64,000 nucleotides of DNA from positions 22,836,931 through 22,900,930 of the forward strand of contig NC_086386.1 of NCBI RefSeq assembly GCF_036588685.1. The letters are read 5' to 3'. The stretch is from Mytilus trossulus (Eukaryota > Mollusca > Bivalvia > Mytilida > Mytilidae). A program made the position numbers and the translations under genes. Each line of letters starts with the position of its first letter. Position 1 is the first letter of the stretch. The notes beneath the pieces were generated by a model. The model searched no databases, was not told where the DNA came from, and worked only from the letters and a program-made list of their open reading frames with translations. This document shows positions 47,300 through 60,200 of this stretch, piece after piece.

Positions 47300-47954
47300 T
47301 TAAAGGTGCACTAGCTGTCAAATTGATGTTCACCGATTTGACTATTAAACTCTCATGATTAATTTATAACAATGTAAAACATGTATTCAAATTATAAAAG
47401 GTATAAAATCAAAAGTATACCGGGTATGGTAATATGTAGCTTCGTTTCGTGTGTACGCGTAGACGCGCTCTAATTAACTGTCGAGTTTGCCCCCGAAGAC
47501 CTCCGATTGCCAAATAAGCGTTATAAACATAAATATATAATTTTATATAAATAGATATCAGACTCGTGCTTTTTTATTTTTCTATGTCTGTTTAATTTCA
47601 TATTATAGATTAAAAATATATTTTTTTTTGAATCAATATTCAATCAACTAATTAACCTTTGTTTCACTTGCAATGTTGACATTTTTTTTCCTATAAATAA
47701 TTGAACACGCACAATGCATGCGGCATTCATCTCTGGCTAAGGGATTTAATTGAAGTTCATATAAATACGGATTCAATGAGGTTGAATTATTCACATGCAA
47801 GTGAATAATCATTCATCATCAATGGTTTTTAGCTTATTTTGAAAAGATGAACCACAAGCGATAAATTATTTCACTTTCATAAATGATTGAACAAAAAAAA
47901 TCAGAAATTAATTATTTTTATTTTTCATATGTCTCGAAGCTGGTGCCGCTTTAA
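47300..47954 (+). mobile_element. GCACTAGCT MITE family, copy 2
   Basis: The left end is TTAAAGGTGCACTAGCTGTC and the right end AAGCTGGTGCCGCTTTAA. Internal order matches copy 1, including the (here imperfect) palindrome TTCACATGCAAGTGAA. The family also has a copy in reverse orientation 0.9 kb away. Confidence 0.7.
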
Positions 47955-48870
47955 CATGTTTAATGGACAAAAAATATTTCATTTAGTGATTGTTGATCGA
48001 ATACTTTGACTGACATTTTATTATGAAGTAATGTAAATTCATTTGATCTGATGCAAGTTCATCTTAAAAACTGGATGTACTTTCGTAGATTCATTAAAAT
48101 TATGGTTAATATATTTCAGACCTATGACCCCGTATAACGTCCATGTAACGACCGTGACTGATTATTAATGAAGTAGATGCTTAATCGTTCTTAGATTTAT
48201 TACTTAATAATGAAAACAACACAGGCTCAGTCATTATCACTTTCTTAGTCAATACCACTGTCCTGTGGGCAGTCCATATATCACGATAATGACCAGTTTT
48301 TCAAGAACTATTATATAAATTCAATAGCTAATTGTTTCAAACAACCCAATAAATCAACTTTTGTCTTTGAAGGACAGAAGCATCGATAGTTCATTAATAT
48401 ATCTATCCATTTTAATGTTTGACAAACATTTAGTACGTAGATAGTGTTGATCTGTACTTAAAAAATGAAACAAGTAATTGCTCAAATATTGTGGCAAGGC
48501 AATTTTCTTCTACAAGTTCTAACTAGAATTGGTTGGTTTCACAGTCATTTTTGTATTGAGTGCTTACGACATTATTAATTACTATTCTTAATTTTATGCT
48601 GGAGCTTCATCGACAATTGTATTGTCATATTTCAGTCGCTTATATTCTCAGGGTTTCATATACACGCCACAAGAAGTTATGACGTTACATCTTTCATGTC
48701 TCTTCTTTTCAAAAGACAAAACTATTCAAAAGATATTGCGAAGCTTTTTATATGTTCCAACATGCCAAAATACAATATCGTCCCCTTTTTCCCGAAAGTG
48801 ACCAACCAGATTAGACTTATAATAATGTGGCTACATGACTAAAACTTCAGTAGGATTGACTTGTTCAGGC
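47955..48870. other. Spacer between two inverted MITE copies
   Basis: No gene or repeat recognised. Confidence 0.4.
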
Positions 48871-49593
48871 TTAAAGCGGCACTAGCTACGAGATTTATAA
48901 CAAATCTAATATATTATTTTTTGGGGTCAATCATTAATGAAATGTAAAAAGTGAAATAATAATTCGCTTTTAGCAGCCACTATATGGTTCAATTTTGTCA
49001 ATATAAGCTCAACAACATTGATTATGAATTTTTCACTTGCAAGTGAATAATTCGACCTCATTGAATCCATATAGATCATATGAACTTCAGTTTAACCCTT
49101 AGCTTGAGATGGATAACACGTGAATTGTAGGTGTAAAGTTATTTAAAGGAAAAGAATGCCAACATTGAAATTGAAACAAAGGTAAACCATTTGATTTACT
49201 TAATTAAATTCGATCCACAAAATATCATTCTTATACAGGTAGAAACGGTGATAAACATGTATTGTTCATCTATAATATGAAATCAAATAGACCTAGAATA
49301 ATCCAACAGCACGAGTTTGCGTAATATATTTATATCTACATGTATTTGTTTCACATCGATTATATGGTCATCGGATGACTTTAGAGGTCAACTCGATAAT
49401 TGATTAGATGACGTCTAGACTAATATACACACGAAACGAAGCTACGTATTTTCATGTTTGTGACCTGAATTAATTCTTCATTCCAGACTTTTAATAAATT
49501 GAATATATGTTTTACATTGTTTTAAATCAAATATGAGAATGCATGTGATTAAAATCGGTGAACATGAATTTGACAGCTGTAGTGTCTCTTTAA
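48871..49593 (-). mobile_element. GCACTAGCT MITE family, copy 3 (reverse)
   Basis: It starts TTAAAGCGGCACTAGCTACG and ends TGACAGCTGTAGTGTCTCTTTAA. It contains the perfect palindrome TTCACTTGCAAGTGAA near 49031-49046. It is inverted relative to copy 2, so the two could pair as long arms. Confidence 0.7.
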
Positions 49594-51040
49594 GATATTA
49601 AAGTTACAACATACACCGGATCATACTGTGTTAATGACCTTTAACTATTTAAATTCAAATGTCATTTTATATATGGGTAAGTCAGAAATTGCATGACTGT
49701 GAATCATTATGTTCAGAAAGTATTGATATTGAAACAACAAGGGTTTAAATAAACACATACAAGTTAAAAGTCGGTCATAACTTTTTATTTAGACTGGTTC
49801 TTTTTACTCATGTTTCCCTTTTTGCATCAAAGTTAGGGACGACATCAAAAGATCAATGTAAGATAAAAAAAAAAAAAAAAAAAAACTTAATTCAAATAGT
49901 TTGGGGGTGGGGGGACTACTGCAAGTTTGGTTATCCGACATTGATTTTTACATATATCCATATGGGTCAATTAATTTTTCCCAAATTAAGTTAAGAGGGG
50001 ATAGGGGGTCAGTAAAAAAACTATGTGAATTAAGTTTTTTTACCCTTCATTGAACTTTTGATGTAGTCCCTTAGCTAGTTCTATTCCCGACTGTCATGCT
50101 GCAGTTGTACCTCATATTTGGAGCAGCTGACATTCACAGAATGTGGCGTGCTGAAACATGTATGGGAGCGCACAATCTTCCTTTTTTCAAACTGCAGCTT
50201 GAACAGTCACTCAGAGTCAGACAGCACATACATGTAAAATAAGATGAAACTGCAAAAAAATATATTTTGAAATGTATATCCTTATCGTTATGCAGGGTTT
50301 TCAAAGTTCTGAATAATATGTTGGATACCGAAGTTTTTTCCTTCTGCACTGCTATCTAATTCTAATCATGATAGTCACATATTTCATGTGAAAGTATTTG
50401 ATCGTAATTGACTTGATTTATGCAAAGTAGCCTACAGCATAGTGCTTTTCATATGCATGCACAACTGATTTATCCTGGCATAGTTTGTTTTCGTTTTTTT
50501 TTTTTTTTTTTTTTTTGTTGTTGTTTTGTTTTGTTTTTGTCACGATTAGCGAAAAATAAGTTCATAAAAGTCTATTTTATCATAAAGCTCAACTGACTTT
50601 GCAGTGAAAAACATGCAAAATAAGACGGGATGCATTTAAAGATAAAAGAGATATTTAACTTCACATTTCAATTTTGAACGAATTTCTACAAAAGTTCTTG
50701 AACTGATGATACTATTTTTTTACCTTTTAAAAATGGCAAAACAAAGTTTTAGCAGAGACATATATATGTGTATATATGTCTCTGGTTTTAGTATACATTT
50801 TTGGGAATTTTTATTGCCTAAACTTTCAACCAATGATTTGTATTGTAATACTATACGTCAAATCATTGAATGTGTAAACGTCTCTACGTTTTCTTGACTA
50901 TACTTTTGACAATGGTAAAATAAAAGTCACAGGTTTTAAAAAAAATGTATCTAATAATGAAATAAAAAATAAGTGTCCTCAATTTTATTTGTCTAGCAAA
51001 AGTTCGGGACCAAACTACTTAGTCTTAGAACTACCGTAAA
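49594..51040. other. Intergenic DNA upstream of NEIL3
   Basis: Holds an A run (49865-49886), a G-rich stretch (49900-49915) and a T run (50490-50517). No gene recognised. Confidence 0.4.
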
Positions 51041-51062
51041 GGGAGACAACTGTCGATATAAG

Positions 51063-51072
51063 TTGGCGGGAA
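51063..51072 (+). promoter_or_regulatory. E2F-type site in the NEIL3 promoter
   Basis: TTGGCGGGAA, the complement of TTCCCGCCAA, lies 56 bases upstream of the NEIL3 start codon. It matches the E2F consensus. In vertebrates NEIL3 is an S/G2-phase gene, so E2F control would be fitting; function here is inferred. Confidence 0.5.
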
Positions 51073-51127
51073 CATTAAAAAACATTATTATTTACATAAG
51101 TTATAACTCAGACTTTTTACTCTCGCA

Positions 51128-51226
51128 ATGGTTGAAGGACCTGGCTGTAAGATAAAAGGAGAAAAGATAAAAGGAAAACTAAAGGGAAAGATAGTAAAAT
51201 CAGTTCACGGAAATGCAGTAGATAAG
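51128..51226 (+). CDS. NEIL3: NEIL3 exon 1
   Basis: Codes MVEGPGCKIKGEKIKG through NAVDK (33 codons). The donor AAG|GTTCTC is weak; it is chosen because it keeps phase 0 with exon 2. A GTAGAT six bases upstream is an alternative. Confidence 0.8.
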
Positions 51227-54200
51227 GTTCTCTTAAGTTTTGTTTTGAACAAATAAATTTCTAACAATCTAATCAACCTTCTCTATATGTTGATTGAAGA
51301 TTGAAGATATATGTTTATAAAAAAGGTAAAACACTTATGAACCACACCAACAAACTACAACCACAGACTAAACTGATGCAGAATGTCACGTCCATACTGC
51401 TATGACATCTTTTGAATGTATCGGTCACAAGGGTGGATCCAGCCATTTTAAAGAAGGGGGGGGGGGGGTCCTAACCCAGGACAAAGGGGGTTCCAACTAC
51501 ATATCCCCATTCAAATGCATTGATCTTCCAAAAAAGGGGGGTTCCAACCTCCAGAAACCCCCCCCACTCTAGATCCAAGCCTGGACCATACCGTGAAGAG
51601 ATGTATTGACAACGGACAACATCCTACATGCTTGATACATTTATTAGATTTGTAAAACAAACTAATGCATTACAGATGATTTATCATGTTTATAGCATAC
51701 AAAATCTATTTTATATTTTGAAGGAAAATTCAGATTAAATGATCTTGATTGTTTGCAGTTCATGTATAAACATCAGTATTTGGAATATTAATTTATATCC
51801 CTGCTTTAAAAATGTGACAGGTATACTGTTTTACTTGTCTGTCTTTCCATCAGTTCATCCATCCAATGAATATGAACCCAGGGGTCGAATTTAAGCTTTT
51901 TTGTGTACTGGTCAGCCAGACCAGTGGACTGAAAATCTACTGGTCCTACTCAAATGAAATTCTTTTGACAAGCACTGATATAAATGAGAGAAGTTTACGT
52001 TTATTTTCATGATTTTTCCCTTCTTTTGTTTCCTGTTCTGATTGTTCATTAGCAAGTACATAATCTAACTTAAAATTTGAAGAACTTGTTACAAAAGTAC
52101 ATTTCTTATGTAGGGTTGTCACTGCAAATTGTTCACATGATATACATAATACAATCCATTACATTGCAATCAACTACATAATTAAACAGTTCGCATTGTT
52201 TTATCAATGATTTTTTATGTTTACGTTTCTTTTTGTCAGTTTCATAAACTTTATTAAGATCTTCCATTTGAATGTCACTTTTTAATTTTATTTTCTTATC
52301 CGTCTATCCTTCCAAAATGTCCACATTTTGTGTTGTTGTGCAGGACGCTCAACCTCGATATTAATAAAAACTGAATCAATTGTAATACTTAGTACCTCCA
52401 GTACCGTCTAATTGAGTTCGAAGGTAAATTGTTTAGTAAAAAAAGTGAAATAGCAAATCAATCCAGGATTTTGATCGGCGATTTTCTACTGGTTCGCCAG
52501 ACCACCAGGTGACAAAATATACTGGTCCAACTCAAATTCTACTGGTACCGGACCAGCGCTAATTTCGACCCCTGCATGTACCATCTGATGCATTTTCAGA
52601 TTCATCACTCAATAACTTCCTGTTTACCGTATATTTTTATGGGGCAAGGGGTATCATTAGTGAGCAGTAACTCACAGATGCAATTGTTACACCATGCATG
52701 AAAAGTTACCCTATTTACACATTTGAAAGGGGATCTAGTTACAAAGAAACTAAATATACTAAATTTGTTATCATCATTACAGGAGATTAAACCAACTAAA
52801 GGTATAACAACATCCCAGTTCCATCAGCTGATTGGTCGAAGGTTAGATGAGGTACAGACAGTAGGAAAAGAGCTTTTCATGTACTTTGGAGAAATATGTC
52901 TAAGGTTTGATTCATTATGTTGTAGAAATATTTTTAAGTTTTTGTCAATAAAAAAATAATCTCTGTTTAGGGTTTTTATTTCTTAAATGTAATGTAATTA
53001 AGTTGTGATTTATTTTTGAAATTTTTAAGTCTCAGTCCAGAAAATAGTTTAAGTTTTAGTATTATACACATGGCTAATAAACTTCAGCTATTTTTAATTT
53101 GTCAATAAACTAAGTAGTGATGTTTATCAGGCTTTTGAATTTTTATCAAGCCTGTCACATGATTATTGGATATCAATCTCTCATAATTTTGGTCTTACAT
53201 ATGACAAAACAAAATTTAAAGTGCAGGTGCACTTGATTCTTAACTCAATTGACTAGGATTGTCAGTTTTCCTATCGAAGGTCAGTGGTTTTCTCTGGCCA
53301 GTCCCCCTTCCTCCACCAATAAAAACTGGCCCCACGAAATAACATAAAAAGGGTTGCTTAAAAATGGTGTTAAAACACACACAAAAAATTTAATTTAAAA
53401 ATAAGTGAGACTAGGGCATGTTGTTTCTGGCATTGTTCTTTGCTGATTTGATAAACATTAAAGTTTGAGATAAGATTATTGAGATAACTCAGACAGCATG
53501 GGCTTAGCATATCTCTGTGTTAACAATTTATTTGTATTTTTGTCGAGCCTGCAACTTTTGTTGCAGAAAGCTGGACATAGGGATAGTGATCCGGCGGCGG
53601 CTACTACGGCGGAGTTAGCTAACTTTTTAAAAGCTTTATATTTTAGAAGGTGGAAGACCTGGATGCTTCATACTATGTATATAGATGCCTCATGTTACGA
53701 AGTTTCCATCAGTCACATGTCAAATGTGCTTGACCTCATTTTCATGGTTCAGTGACCAGTGATTTTTTTGTAATGTTGAATTCTCTCTTATTATAAGTAA
53801 TAGGATAATTATATTTGGTATGTGCGTACCTCGCAAGGTCCTCATGCCCGTCAGACAGTTTTCACTTGACCTTGACCTCATTTCATGGATCAGTGAACAA
53901 GGTTTAGTTTTGGTGGTCAAGTCCATATCTCAGATACTATAACCATTAGGGCTAGTACATTCGATGTATGGAAGGACAGTAGGGTGTACATGTCCAACTG
54001 GCAGGTGTCATCTGACCTTGACCTCATTTTCATGGTTCAGAGGTTATAGTTAAGTTTTTGTGTTTTGGTCTGTTTTTCTCATGCTTTATGCAATAGATCT
54101 ACTATATTTGATGTATGGAATAATTGTAAGGTGTACATGTCTAGCGGGCAGATGTCATCTGACTGTGACCACATTTTCATGGTTGAGTGGTAAAAAAAGA

Positions 54201-57200
54201 TAAGTTTTTGAGTTTTGGTCTTTTTATCTAATTCTACAAAATGTATATGCCATAGGTCAACTATATTTGGTGTATAGAAATATTTTATGATCTATATGTC
54301 AGTTGCCCAGGTTTTATTTGACCTCAACCTCATTTTCATGGTTCATTGCTCAGTGTTAAGTTTTTGTGTTTTGGTCTATTTTTCTGAAACTATAAGTAAT
54401 AGGTCAACTGTATTTGTTGTATGGAAGCATTGTTAGCTGTACATGTCTGCCTGGCATGGTTCATCTGACCTTGACCTCATTTTCATGGTTCATTGGTCTT
54501 TGTTTAGTTACATTGTATCTTGGTCAATGTTAAGTTTATGTGACAGTTTTTAATAAAGCTTTATACTTAGGACTATCAACATACTATCAATGATTAGTAA
54601 AGAAGGTGAGACATTTCAGTGTGTGCACTCTTGTTTTGGATTTTATTAAGTTACAACATTAACAATGCATTATATATTTTTTTTATGGTTTTTTTCAGAG
54701 TGCACTTCCTGATGGCAGGGTCATTTCTTGTGAACAACAAAAAGTTAGATCATGATCATGGAGGAACTGCAGAAACCGCTTCCCTTGAAATACAACTCTC
54801 TGAAGACAAATTAAGTTTCTATAAATCTGGTGTAAACATCAGGTAATTTATTGACCGTCCTTTTATTGTTGCAGGATTATAATTAATCATTAAAAAACAT
54901 GCCAAATATGTTTGCACCTGTCCTAAGACAGGAATCGGATGTACAGTAGTTGTTGTTTGTTTATGTAATTTATATGTGTTTCTCGTTTCTTGTTTTTATA
55001 CCCCCGCTTTAAAAAAGGGGGGTATACTGTTTTACCTCTGTCTGTCAGTCCGTCCGTCAGTCAGTCAGTCCCATGAATATTTTTCGTCGCATTTTTCTCA
55101 GCATTTTTCTCAGGAACTACAATACAAGGATTTCTGAAATTTGGTTTCAGGGTTTATCTAAGTCAGCTATACTGTGTGATGCGTTTTCAGATTGATCACT
55201 TGACAACTTTCTGTTAACCCAACACTTGTATGATTTTACACATGATAGCCAAGTTGAAAATTTTCGTCACATTTTTCTCAGGAACTACAATACAAGGATT
55301 TCTGAAATTTGGTTTCAGGGTTTATCTAAGTACGCTATACTGTGTAATGCATTTTTATATTGAGCACTTGACAACTTCCTGTTTACCGAACACTTGTATG
55401 ATTTTACACATGATAGCCAAGTTGAAAATTTTCGTCATATTTTTCTCAGGAACTACAATACAAGGATTTCTGAAATTTGGTTTCAGGGTTTATCTAAGTC
55501 AGTTATATCGTGTAATGCATTTTCAGATTTATCACTTGACAACATCCTGTTTACTGAACACTTGTATGATTTTACACATGATAGCCGAGTTGAAAATTTT
55601 CATCACATTTTTCTCAGGAACTACAATACAAGGATTTTTGAAATTTGGTTGCAGGGTTTATCTTAGTCAGCTATACCATGTGATGTGTTTTCAGATTGAT
55701 CACTTGACAACTTCCTGTTTACCGAACACTTGTATGATTTTACACATGATAGCCAAGTTGAAAATTTTCGTCACATTTTTCTCAGGAACTACAATCATGA
55801 CAATACAAGGATTTCTGAAATTTGGTTTCAGGGTTTATCTAAGTCAGCTATAACGTGTAATGTGTGTTCAGATTGATCACTTGACAACTTCATGTTTACT
55901 GAACACTTGCATGATTTTACACATGATAGCCAAGTTGAAAATTTTCGTCACATTTTTCTCAGGAACTACAATACAAGGATTTCTGAAATTTGGTTTCAGG
56001 ATTTATATAAGTCAGCTATACCGTGTGATATGTTTTCAGATTCAGCACTCGACAACTTCCTGTTTACCTGACACTTGCATATTTTTAAACTATTAATATT
56101 ATCCACTTGCGGCGGGGGTATCATCAGTGAGCAGTAGCTCGCAGTTTCACTTGTTTTATATAGATTAGACTATTGGTTTTACCGTTTGAATGGTTTTACA
56201 CTAGTAATTTTGGGACCCTTTATAGCTTGTTGTTCAGTGTGAGCCAATGCTCCTTGTTAAAGGCCATACATTGACCTATAATGGTTTACTTTTATAGATT
56301 GTTATTTGGATGGAGAGTTGTCTCATTGGCACTCATACCACATCTTCCTACAATGTATATCCAAATAATTCATTAAATTTTCATTTTGCTATAAACATGA
56401 TAAGCAAGCAATATGGCCATCATGTTTTATAAAGAATTGAAATCAGTATTTGAAAGCAAAACTACTAGACAAAATTAAATCTGATGTAACTTATTAGATT
56501 TATAATAAAATTGAGAATGGTAATGGGGAGTGTGTCAAAGAGTCACAACAATCCTACCATAGAGCAGATAACAGCTGAAGTCCACCAAACGGTCACCAAC
56601 ACAGTGAGAAAATCCTGCACTGGCCCCTAAAAAATATGTTATAGTTCGATAATGGACATCATACAAAACTCTGAAATGTATAAAAGAGACAAAAATTTAA
56701 ACATATACAAGACTAAAAAAGGTCAGAGGTTCCAGACTATAGTTTTATTTCCATTTCCAGATCTTCTCAGGTGTGTCAAGAAAGATATGAAAATTTTCAT
56801 GACCTTGACATTTGTTCCCCAGTCTTCAACCAGAAAAGAGCTGTTGCTATGGTGATGAAACAAACAGACAGAATGGTTTGTGATGTGTTACTCGATCAAG
56901 ATATTTTACCTGGAGTTGGAAACATTATTAAGAATGAGGTAAGAATATGAAGAAGTACATATTTGAGTTTTCATTTGGCCATTGTAAATAGTCAGGGGTG
57001 TTGTACAAATGTCAGAATTATAAAACACACAGTCAAGAACTGTTTAATTAGTTCCAAAGCAATGTGTAGAAGTTGGCCTCCAAATTAGATATTCACCATT
57101 CAGTTTATAAATGTTACTGTGAATTCATTATACATTAGATACCAATTTTCGTGGATTAGTGTATTTCTTGAATTCAAATGTCCAATAAATTACAAATTTT

Positions 57201-60200
57201 GTATAGAAATTTATGCAGACTTTTGAAAAACCATGAAATCAGATATCAAAGTTTTTCTCAATCCATGAAAAAATTTCAGCAGTTAAAGAAAAATAATTAC
57301 TTGATTTTAGTGAAAGAACAAACAATTATAATGATGATTTTAAAATTCTGACCCCTTATATAAAATGTGAAACTATGTCTTAGACTTGTATGTTTATTAT
57401 GCATGTAGTAATATGGACCAAATTGAATGTAAATAAGCATATATTTGCATATGTTTTTACTTTTGGTATATCTATGGATTAACATTCCTCTGGGTTTAAT
57501 TGGCCTTTGGCAGCATTATTAATGATTTGTCTAACTTTTTTTGTAATTTTTTTCATACATTTTATGTGATCTTGAATTTTTTATACTCTGTTGTTCCTAT
57601 ATATCTATATATTCTTCACTAAATTTCAGGCATTGTTTGACAGTGGAATAAAACCAGATTCTAAGGTAGTTATCATGGTAATAGCAGTCAGGACTCAACT
57701 TCTTCAAAATTATCTCCCCTATATGCTAGTAAATTTTTAAAATCATAAAATGGAAGCCATTGAAGGGATGATGCAATGCAAATTTAGTCTTTGAATACTG
57801 ATTACTTCTCTACATTGCACCATTATGATCCTTACATAACAGTTTTATTTTAAAAGACAAATACATGTTTCTAATAACATTGAGCATCTTTTAATGTATT
57901 TTTCTGCATTCAGTTAACTTAAGGTAGTTCGGGGGTTTAAATTTTCGCGCCGTCTGCGCATAAAGTTGCGCATTGATATCGTAAGTGATGTACAGAGTCG
58001 TAATTTTCCGTAACAGTAAAATATGATCATTTAAATAATCTTTTTTATTCAAATGCATTGAGAAAGAGTTGAATAACTTTTAAATGCAATTTTAAAACTT
58101 AATAAAATTTATTGTTACAATTGTCATTGTTGAAATAGGACTTCCGTTCTAAAAATAAATGCCATGTTTTTGACGAAGGAGAAGAATGAAAAGAGAATAA
58201 CTTACATTTATCGAACACATGAACTGCTTTTCATGAATACTGTAATGCAGATCGAAATTATAGATAACGATCTTCATTTTGGTAGCTTATGAAGCAGTTT
58301 CACTCTTGTCTTACATTAGAAAAGGTCCGACAAACATGCGAAAGATGATGTAAACAAATCATGAAAAAGGGGAAATTTAAACTGACAAGTAAGTACTATT
58401 GACTTGAATATAAATGTTCAAGAGCGATTCAAGACCACTGAAAAATAACATGCAAGCGTAAATAATTTTAGAACAATATCCGTGTCGAACAACAAAACAA
58501 TGACCCCTCCCCCTTTTCAGGCTGAAAATGAATTATTAATGCAACCAAAAGCATAGCTCATGGTACTTTTATCATGTAATAGATTTGAAATTTGTGGACC
58601 TGAGAAATATGTCATCTGCATAGGGTTCAGACCATTTAGGTTTCTGGGAGTAAAGGTCATGATTATGTCTCTGTATACATGTAAGACATGTAATACACCT
58701 TATTGCTATTTGTCCACCGTTACTGGATATCACACAGGTTCCCATAGATTTTGACATCATAAAAAAAAATATCTGATGTCACAATGGAAAAGTGATTGTT
58801 GAATGCATCAAAAGGTCAAGCGACCAGGTCGGCCGGCCAAGTAGGCTAATAGCGATGAAGTGTATTACATGCAAATGCAAAAAGAATTTTCTTGTTGTAA
58901 ACCTGGAGTATTCAAATGTGAATGGAGTTGATTTTGCCGGGATTCCAGTTATAACATTTTTCGTTAAGAATGCACACTTAAAATTTAGACATGTTAGAAC
59001 AAAACCCATCTATATAAAAAAGATGTGGTATGATTGCTTGGATGAGACAACTTCAATGTATCCAAAAAGAGACCAAAATGGCACCTACATAAACAGCTAT
59101 AGGTCACAGTACGGCCTTCAACAATAAGCAAAACCCATACCACATACATGTATATATATACTAGTCAGCAATAAAAGGCCCAGATTTGACAATGTAAATT
59201 GTACATGATGTACATGTACAACAATTCAAACAAGAAAACAACGGCCTTATTTGTATATAAAAAAATGAATGAAAAACAAATATGTAACACATAAACAAAT
59301 GACAACCACTGAATTACAGGCTCCTGACTTGGGACAGACACATACATGAATAATGTGGAGAGTTTAAACAAGTTAGCAGGATCTAGACCGTATAAATAAT
59401 TTTTTAAAATGAATCATTTCACAAAACTACCTTTCTTACCAATGGTCTGGATTGAGGGTCCTTCATTTCATTCCTAACTAATTCTTTATACGATTTATCT
59501 CTATTTATTTTTTCCCATTTTTCTGTACTTCTTATAATTTAACAACCCAGTTTTTCTTCATTGTTACATGTATGTCTATTTTCTTTTATTTACAAATGTA
59601 TTGTGACTCATAAAGTGGCGAAAAGTATATTGTTTTGGCGAAAGAGGTGGCGAAAAAAATAATTGACCCAGGGGAAACCCTGATTGTGAACATTACATGC
59701 ATTATTCTCTATTCTTTAAACCTTTTCCTTACCCCCCTATAATATATTTGATCCCACAGAATCTTCATGAGAGAAAAACAAAACTTTTACTACCTAAACA
59801 GGAAAAGTGGTCTTGTCATAAAGTGATTTTTTTCTAAATTTAAAAGCTTGTTAGGGGTCTACACAGTTATTTCGAAGAGCATTTCTTTAATATGTTAAAG
59901 ACATTAAATGCAAACTTTAAAAATTACACCTGCACTAAGTGGGTGTCATTTTCTTTTCAATGATGGCTTCAGACATTTTTTAAGGTTTTTTTAGGTGGTC
60001 CATTCATGACCAAAAGTTACAGTATAATTTCAACTCTTTTAAAAATACTTCCTCTTTAAGGCATATTTATTAAAGGTGTATGAAAAAAAAATTTCAAGAT
60101 ATGTAATCAAATTTACAAAAATGATTATATAATTGATTTTCATGTGGAACGCATGGTAATGTCCACACAAGAGTCTTTATTTTGTAAATAAAGATAAAAT

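Noticed and set aside
55230-55853. 207-codon repetitive frame in NEIL3 intron 3
   Set aside because: It arises from the ~168-bp tandem units of R6, a multiple of three. It breaks where an indel changes the spacing and has no protein logic.
58792-59127. 111-codon frame with CxxCxC-like start (CITCKCKK)
   Set aside because: It runs into an R2 retroelement tail at its 3' end. The cysteines do not form a zinc finger I can name. Kept only as a note under the 5-kb element.
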